Positions 8,866 through 16,387 of a stretch of DNA of 40,634 nt are shown one piece after another. Made by a program: the position numbers and the translations under genes. Under the pieces are notes generated by a model. The model was not told where the DNA came from. It was given only the letters and a program-made list of their open reading frames with translations, and searched no databases. Numbering within the stretch: position 1 is the first letter of the stretch; every line of letters starts with the position of its first letter. The stretch lies in assembly GCA_947497145.1 (NCBI GenBank), contig CANMFQ010000034.1, positions 1-40,634 on the forward strand, written 5' to 3'. Source of the stretch: an uncultured Flavobacteriaceae bacterium (lineage in GTDB: Bacteria; Bacteroidota; Bacteroidia; Flavobacteriales; Flavobacteriaceae).

Positions 8866-9450
8866 ATGAAAAACAAATGGCTAGGTATTATTTTTGTTTT
8901 AGCTTTTGTTCCGTTTTTAAGCGCTCAGGTTTTACAAGGTACGAGTAATGTTTCGTCAAGAGGCGGGGATGATGTACGATTGGGTGTTAAAGCTGGTTTG
9001 AGTTTGTCTACTTTTTCAGGTAATGATTTTCTTTCTGTTGATCCTAAGCTTGGTTTTTATGTTGGGGGAGTAGTAGAAATACCTGCTTTTTTGGATGAAT
9101 TTTATTTTCAACCTGAGGTGCTATTGCAATTGCAAGGTTCGGGTATTGAGTCAGACGAGCTTAATTTATTATATCTGCATTTGCCGCTAATGGGAAAGTA
9201 TTATATTACTGATCATATAGCTTTAGAGCTAGGGCCGCAGTTAGGTTTTTTGCTAGCTGAAAACTGGGATGAAGATTTTACCGCCGTTGATACAAAGAGC
9301 CTACACCTAGGACTGAATATAGGAGGGGGGTATAGCTTAAACAAAAATATATATCTTCATGCAAGATTTTCAAGAGGTTTGACTACAGTTTTAAAAGGAT
9401 TCCACACTAAAAATGTAGCTTTTCAGCTAGGTGCGAGTTATTTTTTTTAA
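8866..9450 (+). CDS. outer-membrane beta-barrel protein (PorT-like)
   Basis: 194 residues with a signal peptide (about 1-21, MKNKWLGIIFVLAFVPFLSAQ). A series of amphipathic strands follows, characteristic of the small Bacteroidota outer-membrane barrel family: VKAGLSLSTF, GFYVGGVVEIP, FYFQPEVLLQLQG, LPLMGKYY, ALELGPQLGFLL, GLNIGGGYSL and a terminal AFQLGASYFF ending in aromatic Phe. The terminal Phe favours insertion by the Bam machinery. Exact function is unknown. A second barrel gene follows 294 bases downstream on the same strand with its own gap, so they are probably separate transcripts. Confidence 0.8.
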   Translation: MKNKWLGIIFVLAFVPFLSAQVLQGTSNVSSRGGDDVRLGVKAGLSLSTFSGNDFLSVDPKLGFYVGGVVEIPAFLDEFYFQPEVLLQLQGSGIESDELNLLYLHLPLMGKYYITDHIALELGPQLGFLLAENWDEDFTAVDTKSLHLGLNIGGGYSLNKNIYLHARFSRGLTTVLKGFHTKNVAFQLGASYFF

Positions 9451-9744
9451 AAATTGCTATCACCTTAGTTCAAGGTAATTTCACGCCAACATAATCTCAT
9501 TTCATATAAGCATTTTGAACTTTAGCCGTTTTTTGATTGTTTGACTATAGCCAAGGGCTTAATTCCTCATGGCTTGTCTGTAAATGATTTTAAAAGTATA
9601 CCGCATACCCTTGTGTTGAGGTGGTTGATAGGTGTATTATGGTCATTACACAACAATCTTAATGCGGTAGAACAACATAATTATTCTTTTGAAGTTAGTT
9701 ATCTACCTATTTGCTAAAAAGAATGTAGCCCTAACTAAAGTACC

Positions 9745-10263
9745 ATGAAAAAAATAGTTTTGATATTAGTTTGTACCCTAGTGATACATATGATAAGTGC
9801 ACAAGAAGGTTTTAAATTGGGTATACAAGGCGGCCTTCCATTTAATGATTTTAATGATGAGGTAGGGGTGGTTGTTGGTGCGGATGCAGGTTATATGTTT
9901 GCACTAAATGAGATGGTAGACTTAGGGGTTAGCGCGGGTTATATTCATGGTTTTTCTGAAAAATTTAAAACAGGCACCGCACAGCTTAACTTACCCAGTG
10001 TTCAATTTTTACCGCTTACAGCCTCAGTTCGTATATGGACATCAAATTCCTTTTCGCTAGGAGGAAAAATAGGCTATGCTTTGGGTATTAGTGAGGCGTA
10101 TACAGGAGGCTTGTATTACCGGCCTTTAATAGGATATTTAATGAGTGCAAAAACTGAGGTGAATATTTCGTATACCGGCATACAACTTGAAAATAAAACA
10201 TGGTCCACGGTTACCTTAGGTGTACAATATACCTTTGATTCTGGTAGGAGTATAGGCAGATAG
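9745..10263 (+). CDS. outer-membrane beta-barrel protein
   Basis: 172 residues. There is a signal peptide (about 1-19, MKKIVLILVCTLVIHMISAQ), then alternating amphipathic strands: FKLGIQGGLPF, GVVVGADAGYMF, VDLGVSAGYIHGF, VQFLPLTASVRIW, FSLGGKIGYALGI and WSTVTLGVQYTF. This is a small barrel of the outer-membrane protein family, unrelated closely to its upstream neighbour. It ends 65 bases before aroQ on the same strand and might be cotranscribed with it. The 294-bp gap before it (9451-9744) contains only a weak stem (CCTT / AAGG near 9466) and no gene. Confidence 0.75.
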   Translation: MKKIVLILVCTLVIHMISAQEGFKLGIQGGLPFNDFNDEVGVVVGADAGYMFALNEMVDLGVSAGYIHGFSEKFKTGTAQLNLPSVQFLPLTASVRIWTSNSFSLGGKIGYALGISEAYTGGLYYRPLIGYLMSAKTEVNISYTGIQLENKTWSTVTLGVQYTFDSGRSIGR

Positions 10264-10328
10264 TTTTTTTGCATTTTTATCTTTAACTTCTACTTTTTTT
10301 ATGCCCTGTATTTGACTATTTTTATGCC

Positions 10329-10742
10329 ATGCAAATTTTAATACTTAACGGCCCTAATTTAAACCTTCTTGGTAAGCGTGAACCAGAAGTGTATGGGAGT
10401 ACTACTTTTGAAGACTATTTTAAAGCGCTACAAGCAAAATTCCCCACGGTTGAGCTTAGCTATTTTCAGTCTAATATTGAGGGTGAAATTATAGGCAAAA
10501 TTCAAGAAGTAGGGTTTACGTATGATGGTATTGTACTCAATGCTGCGGCGTATACACATACTTCAGTAGGTATAGGCGATGCAGTCAAAGCAGTGGAAAC
10601 ACCCGTAGTTGAAGTACACATTTCGAACACCCACAAGCGTGAAGACTTTAGGCATGTTTCTTATATTTCGTCAGGTGCTAAAGGAGTGATTTTAGGCTTT
10701 GGGCTACAGAGCTATGATTTGGCAATACAGAGTTTTTTGTAA
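10329..10742 (+). CDS. aroQ: type II 3-dehydroquinate dehydratase
   Basis: 137 residues, slightly short of the usual 140-150 but complete. Catalyses 3-dehydroquinate to 3-dehydroshikimate in the cytoplasm, third step of the shikimate pathway. Motifs are NGPNLNLLGKREPEVYG with the active-site Tyr22, NAAAYTHTS (71-79), VEVHISN with catalytic His97 and REDFRH with Arg108. The start is ATG at 10329; a short spacer separates it from the preceding barrel gene. After its stop no hairpin terminator was found before the A repeat at 10850. Confidence 0.95.
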   Translation: MQILILNGPNLNLLGKREPEVYGSTTFEDYFKALQAKFPTVELSYFQSNIEGEIIGKIQEVGFTYDGIVLNAAAYTHTSVGIGDAVKAVETPVVEVHISNTHKREDFRHVSYISSGAKGVILGFGLQSYDLAIQSFL

Positions 10743-10849
10743 TACGGCAGGAAAATAATCATGCTTTTTTCTTAGCAGCATAGTATTGTTAGATAATTTG
10801 GTTTACTGGAAATATAGGAGTGCCAAATTTTTAAAAAACGAACTCTCAA

Positions 10850-10945
10850 TGCAAAGCAATCTCCATAGTAGTAACAAAGCAGGTGGTTTTAGCAACAGCT
10901 TCATGTTGTGTAGTACCGACAGCGTGGAGGGGTAGTTATTTTAGC
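10850..10945 (+). repeat. A element, divergent copy 4
   Basis: GCAAAGCAATCTCCATAGTA, then the diverged TCATGTTGTGTAGTACCGAC and GGAGGGGTAGTTATTTTAGC. It lies 20 bases beyond the stop of the minus-strand gene at 10965. The preceding 10743-10850 has no feature. Confidence 0.65.
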
Positions 10946-10964
10946 TGTAGTTATTAATTAGTTT

Positions 10965-11525
10965 TTAACTTTCCCACGTTATGTGGTCTAATGTTCCATC
11001 TTTGTTTATATTCACCACTAAAAGCTGGTTGCAAGGTTCTCCATCAATGTCAATTGAATAATCAAAAGTTCCGAAATAAGAATACTGTGGATAAATTCTA
11101 ACTCTGATTAAGTTCAATTTTTCCATTAAAAGAATTTTTTTCGATTTTTTTCGATTTTTTAGGTTGATTATTTGAGCTAATTCACTTTCGTAAAGTTCAT
11201 CAAGATAGAAATTCAAATAGTTAGTTACTTCACTTGCATCTTTTTCAAAATCTAACATGATATAATTTTGATTTTGAATATCAAAATCTGGTATTTTGTT
11301 TACAAATTCTATTATTTGATTTAATTCAGATTGATTTGTTGATTCAGTCTCAAAATTTATATCTAACGTCATTTTACGTTCTCCATAATTCAATTTCCAA
11401 TTATAGTACTCCTTTAATTTTTCAATATCAATCTCTTTAAAATCTGGTTTTTCTAAAATTCGGATTTCTACTTCATTATTTTCAGGTTCTCTTTTATTTT
11501 TTTTTAAAAAGTCAAATATTCCCAT
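10965..11525 (-). CDS. hypothetical cytoplasmic protein in a repeat-bounded cassette
   Basis: 186 residues; no family recognised. The N terminus MGIFDFLKKNKREPENNEVEI is typical of small bacterial proteins with a basic amphipathic leader, without a signal peptide. The body is acidic and probably alpha/beta, and ends DGTLDHITWES. It may be an immunity-type or DUF-type protein, but nothing in the sequence proves that. The gene lies between an A element beyond its stop and a B-A unit just upstream of its start (11549), the same arrangement as its two right-hand neighbours. Confidence 0.65.
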   Translation of the reverse strand: MGIFDFLKKNKREPENNEVEIRILEKPDFKEIDIEKLKEYYNWKLNYGERKMTLDINFETESTNQSELNQIIEFVNKIPDFDIQNQNYIMLDFEKDASEVTNYLNFYLDELYESELAQIINLKNRKKSKKILLMEKLNLIRVRIYPQYSYFGTFDYSIDIDGEPCNQLLVVNINKDGTLDHITWES

Positions 11526-11548
11526 TTTTTGTTTTCAGGATTGAGTGA

Positions 11549-11786
11549 GTTAATTACAGCCAACAATTGTCTATCCTACTCAAATACGTATATTTCTTTT
11601 TTAGGATTACTAATTTAAGGTTTTTTAAGTACTTGTAGCTGTGCGAAATATATGACAGCCAGTTAGTCTAGTTTTATGCATTGCAAACGCATAGCCATCT
11701 CCCTAGTATCGGCAAAGTAGCTGGTTCAGTAAACACCGTTCTCATGTTGGGTCGTGCCGACCATGCGAAGGCTTAGTTATTAGCAG
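11549..11786 (+). repeat. composite B-A border unit
   Basis: Begins near GCCAACAATTG (11559-11569). B landmarks are TACTAATTTAAGG, ACTTGTAGCTGTGCGAAAT and GACAGCCAGTTAGTCTAG. A landmarks are GCATAGCCATCTCCCTAGTA, GGTTCAGTAAACACCG and GGTCGTGCCGACC (a 5-bp hairpin). It ends TTAGTTATTAGCAG. It is nearly identical over its whole length to the unit at 12337-12592, forming a direct repeat around one gene. Confidence 0.85.
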
Positions 11787-12330
11787 TTGGTTTTTCCGTA
11801 TCAGTAGTCCCGTTTTCTAAATCAATTATGACATCAAACTCCTTTATCCATGGATTGTCCGTGTATATGTTTTTCAAATTACTGTATATGGCATAAACAT
11901 AAGTCCATTCATTCCTTTTGGATTCCAATTCAGAGAACGTTTTAACTTTTCGATTGTCAATTCTTCTTCTTAAACGTCTAACCTCTTTATTTGATTTTAG
12001 TGCTTTTTCCGCTTTTACTATTTGTCTAATTTCAATACCGATTTCTTCTTGAAACCTTTTTTTAGAATCTAATTTTAAAGTCTTGTCCAGCTCAGTCCAT
12101 AGTTTTGTGTTTTCAGCACTTACGCTATCCGCTAAATTCTTTTCTACAGAAATTCCAGCAACCCGTAACACTTCAATATTCCATTTATCCGCAACGAATT
12201 TTTGCGCTTTATGGTAGATGTAATGTTCAGAACCCATTATCAAAAGTCGATTTGATTTTAAAACATCTGAATCTTGACCAAAAGAGTTGGTAATTGAAAA
12301 AAGGGTTAATATGAATAGTAGCTTTTTCAA
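11773..12330 (-). CDS. secreted hypothetical protein between two direct repeats
   Basis: 185 residues with a signal peptide (about 1-19, MKKLLFILTLFSITNSFGQ) and no recognised domain. The mature part is helical and charged, with a strongly basic stretch around 119-130 (EVRRLRRRIDNRKVK). It ends TEKPTANN. The last codons and the stop are supplied by the end of the A repeat itself: GCTAATAACTAA on the coding strand encodes A-N-N-stop. The gene is therefore fused to its border element. It is bracketed by two near-identical 240-bp units in direct orientation, which would allow loop-out by recombination. Function is unknown. Confidence 0.7.
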   Translation of the reverse strand: MKKLLFILTLFSITNSFGQDSDVLKSNRLLIMGSEHYIYHKAQKFVADKWNIEVLRVAGISVEKNLADSVSAENTKLWTELDKTLKLDSKKRFQEEIGIEIRQIVKAEKALKSNKEVRRLRRRIDNRKVKTFSELESKRNEWTYVYAIYSNLKNIYTDNPWIKEFDVIIDLENGTTDTEKPTANN

Positions 12331-12336
12331 ACTTTA

Positions 12337-12592
12337 TGCTAACAATTGTACACCCGTACTCAAGTACGCATATTTCTTTTTTAGAATTACTAATTTAAGG
12401 TTTTTTAAGCACTTGTAGCTGTGCGAAATATATGACAGCCAGTTGGTCTAGTTTTATGTATTTGCAAATGCATGTGAAATGCATTGCAAACGCATAGCCA
12501 TCTCCCTAGTATCGGCAAAGTAGCCGGTTCAGTAAACACCGTTCTCATGTTGGGTCGTGCCGACCGCGTGGAGGGGTAGTTATTGGCAACTG
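12337..12592 (+). repeat. composite B-A border unit (near-identical to 11549 unit)
   Basis: Starts GCTAACAATTG (12338-12348) and ends TAGTTATTGGCAACTG. The reverse complement of the end contains GCCAATAACT, so the unit has terminal inverted repeats of type GCYAAYAAYT. It differs from the 11549 copy mainly by a short extra stretch near 12460-12485 (ATGTATTTGCAAATGCAT, itself palindromic-looking). Confidence 0.85.
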
Positions 12593-12600
12593 TTTTTTAT

Positions 12601-13266
12601 TCAGATGTTCATTTCTTTCAATTCCTTTTCAAGTTCGTTTTTTTTCTTTAGATAAGTTTTTAAGTCAACTAAACCACCTACTTTGTCATTTTTAAGTCTT
12701 ATTAACTCCTGCTTAATTTCTATTTTTCGTAATTCTTTTTCGTTTAGTTTAATTTCTGGGTAAAGTTTATTAAGTTCATCTTCGATGTTCGTTTTTTTTG
12801 CTAAAACTTCGTCTAAAGTAGCACCAATAATAACTGAACTTTCATAATCCAAGTCGCCTGAACCAACAGCAACAATTTTAATTTCTTTTAAATCTCTAAA
12901 GTCATATGCATAAAATTTTCCACCACCATTAAATGCAATTGGCAAAAAGTTTGGTGCCCATTTGGGAAAACCATAGGCGAAATAATAATATCGAATGTCT
13001 TGCAGAGAGAAATATCCAAATTCTCTATCTCCATTTATAATTCCGCCGCCATTTGAATATTCCAAAAGTTCTTGAAGTTCAGTTGTTAAGGTCAGTCCAG
13101 TTGGAATGCTTAATTTTCTATTCTCTAAAAATTCAGGATAAAGTTTTTTGATGTCAGGAAACAATTGAATTTCTTCTTCTGTTAATAGTCGAGAAAAATA
13201 ATGGCTATTAGGAATTTCTTTAAGTCCATCTTGTTTATCAAAAAAAGTATGTTTTTTATACCACAT
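12601..13266 (-). CDS. SMI1/KNR4-like protein
   Basis: 221 residues. The segment LTTELQELLEYSNGGGIINGDREFGYFSL (about 78-107), then a motif ending FLPIAFNGGGKFYAYDF (about 127-143), is the pattern of the SMI1/KNR4 (SUKH) superfamily. Its bacterial members are frequently immunity proteins against contact-dependent or polymorphic toxins. A coiled, lysine- and glutamate-rich tail (about 175-221) extends it. No cognate toxin is adjacent, so a role as an orphan immunity gene is inference. It occupies one repeat-bounded slot: a B-A unit lies beyond the stop and a B element upstream of the start. Confidence 0.72.
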   Translation of the reverse strand: MWYKKHTFFDKQDGLKEIPNSHYFSRLLTEEEIQLFPDIKKLYPEFLENRKLSIPTGLTLTTELQELLEYSNGGGIINGDREFGYFSLQDIRYYYFAYGFPKWAPNFLPIAFNGGGKFYAYDFRDLKEIKIVAVGSGDLDYESSVIIGATLDEVLAKKTNIEDELNKLYPEIKLNEKELRKIEIKQELIRLKNDKVGGLVDLKTYLKKKNELEKELKEMNI

Positions 13267-13295
13267 TTTGTTGTGTGTAGTTCGTTTGTTAAGTT

Positions 13296-13400
13296 GTTGC
13301 TAACATTTGAATACGCGCACTCAAGCACGTATATTCCTTCTTTAGAAGTGCTAATCTAAGGTATTTCTACTCCTTTTAAAATGTTTGTTGTTATATGGGT
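13296..13400 (+). repeat. B element
   Basis: Begins GCTAACATTTG (13299-13309), continues CACTCAAGCACGTATATTCC and GTGCTAATCTAAGGTATTTC. It matches the B halves at 905, 11549 and 12337, but no A half follows. It is preceded by TTTTGTTGTGTG (13267-13278), a string also found at 30628 and 34519. Confidence 0.65.
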
Positions 13401-13488
13401 ATATCTTACTGTTTTAATCATGCATGCTATTATTATAGTATATCTTAAATCAAGTAAAAAAGCATAGTTTTTATATGAATGATTTGAT

Positions 13489-16311
13489 TTACCTTTTTAG
13501 TGTAAAATGCCCTTTTATGGGGTCTTGTCCTTCAAGGGTTACCATATACCAATAGTCTGATGTTGGCAGTTGCACGCCATTTAAACTACCATTCCAATTG
13601 CTTTTATTAAAATTTGCTGTAAAATAGACTAGTTTGCCATAGCGGTCGTAAATGTGGAGTGTACCCACAGTATTACAGTCATTTTGTATGGTGGTAAAAC
13701 GATCGTTTATGCCATCGCCATTTGGGGTTATGAATGTAGGAAATATAGCGTTGCATTGGTTTTGAGCATCCATACATTCGGTAGGGTCAATAGTAACTGA
13801 AAAACTATGATTGGCGGTACACCGTTCATTGGCTGACTCGGCATAAATATATATTGTACGGCTTGTAGTAATTGTATCTCCTGCAAAAAGGGATTGCCCT
13901 TCGCCATTAGCATCACTAAAGTAGTTACCATGGGTTAAAACGGGTAATACGTAGTTTTTACAAGAAGAAACATCATTAGGTTGGTCAATATTAACGGTAT
14001 CTGAAATAGTTATCTCAAAAGAACTCTCATCATAACAATTGCCGTTTTCAGCATAGATATAAAGGGTTTGCGAATATGTAATTTCATCACCTGCATGCAG
14101 TAGTTCTCCACCTGCCATGGTCTCCGTATAATAGTTGTTGTTGCCACTGAGTTGAGGTAGGGTATAGCTATTACAAGTGGAAACATCCGCTAGTTCATCT
14201 ACTTGTACGTTAACAATAGTAATATCAAAAAAACTTTCATCATGACAATTGCCATTTTCAGCGTAGATATAAAGGGTACTATCCGCTGTAATTTCATCAC
14301 CTGCATGCAGTAGTTCTCCACCTGCCATTGTCTCTGTATAGTAATTGTTATTGCTACTCAGTTGGGGTAGGGTATAGCTATTACAAGCGGAAACGTCCGC
14401 TAGTTGATCTACTTGTACGTTAACAATGGTAATGTCAAAAGAACTTTGGTCATGGCAATTACCATTTTCGGTATAGATATAAAGGGTACTATCGGCTGTA
14501 ATTTCATCACCTGCATGCAGTAGTTCTCCACCTGCCATGGTCTCTGTATAATAGTTATTGTCGCTACTGAGTTGGGGTAGGGTATAGCTATTACAAGTGG
14601 AAACATCCGCTAGTTCATCTGCAGTTACGGTATTGAGAATAGCAACTTCAAAAGAGCTTTCATAAAGGCAAGATCCGTTACCTGTGTAAATGTAAATGGT
14701 TTTAGAACTGGTAATTTCATCACCTGCCTGTAGTATTTCTCCACCGGCCATGGTCTGGGTGTAATACGTACTATCAGCACTCAATGGAGGTAAAGTGTAG
14801 CTTGTACAACTTGTTACATCGTTTTGTTCTTGTGCATGGGTAAAATCTATTTTACCATCATCTTGAATTGTCCAGTTGTAATTATTTATGAGTTTATTTC
14901 TAGCTGCTTCTCCCTTGTTATATTGGGTGTTTTCGGCACTAAATGGAACATGTTGAACAAGTAGTTTGTCAACCCAACCTAGTAATAAGCTATCATAATT
15001 ACAGGTAGATAAGGAGGTTTGATTAAACATATCTGTTGCATCAGTGAGCGATTGAATGTTCCATGTTCCTAAATTTTGATCGAAATAAAATGCTCGATTA
15101 AACATTCTTTTCATCGATGTAACTTTGCTCACATCCCAATTGCTTAGGTCTTGATTGAACTCATATGCATGATCAAACATACTTTTCATGTTTGTAACAT
15201 TGGCTACGTTCCAACTGTTGATATTTTGATTAAAAGATGTGGCGGCTAAAAATGTGCCTTCCATATCCTCTACGTTCCCAACATCCCAACTACTGATGTC
15301 TTGATTGAAGGGGTGAGCCTCATAAAATAGTAATTTCATAGTTTTTACATTACTTACATCCCACCTGTCTAACGGTTGATTAAAATTTTGCGCATAAGCA
15401 AAGACTGCGTCTAGATGTATTATTTTTCGAATATCCCAATTATTAATATTTTGATTGAACCTGCCTGCGCCATTGAACATACTCTCTATTTCTGTAAGAT
15501 TACTAACGTTCCAATTTCCTATGTCTTGGTTGAAACTACTTGCACTACCGAACATTCCTCTCATATCGGTAACATGACTTACATTCCAATTGCCTATGTT
15601 TTGATTGAACTTACGGGCTTTTGTAAACATTTTTTTCATAGTGGTGACATTGCTTACATTCCATCTCCCTATGTCTGCATTAAAATATTCTGCGTAGTTA
15701 AACATACTCTCCATGTTGGTAACGTTGCTTACATTCCAATCACCAATGTCTGCCGTAAAATTTCTAGCAGATAAGAACATTTCTTTCGTATTGGTAACGT
15801 TGCTAAGATTCCAATTATTAAAGCTTGAATTACCTACTAATTTTCGACATCTTTTAAACATTCCACTCATATCTTCAACCCCAGTTAAATTTGGAGTGTC
15901 TGTGGCAGTTACGGTTAAATTTTGACAAGAAGCAAAGGCATTTTTAAAGGAGCGCCATTCCACATCTCCCCATTGGTTTACGGAGATGATTCTATTATGA
16001 TTAGCGTTTTGTGGTGACCGAAATTGGATAGCAGGAAAATCTCCCGTGATAGCAACTTGATAAGTAGTACCAATGTTGGTATATGTATGCGTAATGTCTC
16101 CCGTTATATTAGTACTATTGGTGCCATCTCCCCAGTCAACCGAATAATTATAGGTTAAATTGGGGTTCGTGGGAATTGTAATTTGAGTACTTGGGGATGG
16201 CCCTCGGTTATCGGTTTTCCAAGTTGTAATAAATGGACGTGAACTTTGTGCCGTAGACAAAAACGGAGCTAACATACAAAATGCTAACAAGGTGAAAATG
16301 AGACTTTTCAT
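13489..16311 (-). CDS. secreted BspA-repeat protein with T9SS type B sorting domain
   Basis: 940 residues. Signal peptide about 1-22. A PKD-like segment spans about 50-90 (VDWGDGTN). Eleven BspA/DUF285-type repeats of exactly 25 residues follow, with W-N/D-V-S-N-V-T-x-M cores at 167, 192, 217 and so on to 417. Five repeats of about 70 residues come next (497-845), each with D-V-S-x-C, Y-T-L-P, M-A-G-G-E, G-D-E-I-T and L-Y-I-Y. A C-terminal gliding-motility/T9SS type B domain closes the protein (about 855-940: FITPNGDGINDRF, IYDRYGKLVY, SDYWYMV, GHFTLKR). Type IX secretion should place it on the surface or outside. The repeats suggest adhesion or binding; ligand unknown. A similar-ended gene lies 76 bases upstream. 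Confidence 0.92.
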   Translation of the reverse strand: MKSLIFTLLAFCMLAPFLSTAQSSRPFITTWKTDNRGPSPSTQITIPTNPNLTYNYSVDWGDGTNSTNITGDITHTYTNIGTTYQVAITGDFPAIQFRSPQNANHNRIISVNQWGDVEWRSFKNAFASCQNLTVTATDTPNLTGVEDMSGMFKRCRKLVGNSSFNNWNLSNVTNTKEMFLSARNFTADIGDWNVSNVTNMESMFNYAEYFNADIGRWNVSNVTTMKKMFTKARKFNQNIGNWNVSHVTDMRGMFGSASSFNQDIGNWNVSNLTEIESMFNGAGRFNQNINNWDIRKIIHLDAVFAYAQNFNQPLDRWDVSNVKTMKLLFYEAHPFNQDISSWDVGNVEDMEGTFLAATSFNQNINSWNVANVTNMKSMFDHAYEFNQDLSNWDVSKVTSMKRMFNRAFYFDQNLGTWNIQSLTDATDMFNQTSLSTCNYDSLLLGWVDKLLVQHVPFSAENTQYNKGEAARNKLINNYNWTIQDDGKIDFTHAQEQNDVTSCTSYTLPPLSADSTYYTQTMAGGEILQAGDEITSSKTIYIYTGNGSCLYESSFEVAILNTVTADELADVSTCNSYTLPQLSSDNNYYTETMAGGELLHAGDEITADSTLYIYTENGNCHDQSSFDITIVNVQVDQLADVSACNSYTLPQLSSNNNYYTETMAGGELLHAGDEITADSTLYIYAENGNCHDESFFDITIVNVQVDELADVSTCNSYTLPQLSGNNNYYTETMAGGELLHAGDEITYSQTLYIYAENGNCYDESSFEITISDTVNIDQPNDVSSCKNYVLPVLTHGNYFSDANGEGQSLFAGDTITTSRTIYIYAESANERCTANHSFSVTIDPTECMDAQNQCNAIFPTFITPNGDGINDRFTTIQNDCNTVGTLHIYDRYGKLVYFTANFNKSNWNGSLNGVQLPTSDYWYMVTLEGQDPIKGHFTLKR
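13780..14823 (-). repeat. five in-frame tandem repeats, about 210 bp each
   Basis: Units begin at about 14823, 14610, 14400, 14190 and 13977 (coding-strand order), encoding residues 497, 568, 638, 708 and 779 onward. The middle three are nearly identical at DNA level, for example sharing TCATCACCTGCATGCAG and CTCCACCTGCCATNGTCTC. The outer two are diverged. This pattern indicates recent internal duplication and potential for copy-number change. Confidence 0.85.
15022..15834 (-). repeat. eleven in-frame 75-bp repeats (25-residue BspA-type units)
   Basis: The coding period is exactly 25 residues: conserved tryptophans fall at 167, 192, 217, 242, 267, 292, 317, 342, 367, 392 and 417. DNA copies share TTACATTCCAAT/C-like cores but are diverged, so these repeats are older than the 210-bp ones. 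Confidence 0.85.
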
Positions 16312-16387
16312 GATGGTTGAATATAGGTTAAGTGTTAAGCTAACTTACACCTTCTTTAATTTTCAACCATAAAAAATATGTATAAGC

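Noticed and set aside
15415-15925. Plus-strand open frames opposite the BspA repeat region
   Set aside because: They are shadows of the 75-bp repeats on the real minus-strand gene, with repetitive, compositionally biased translations.
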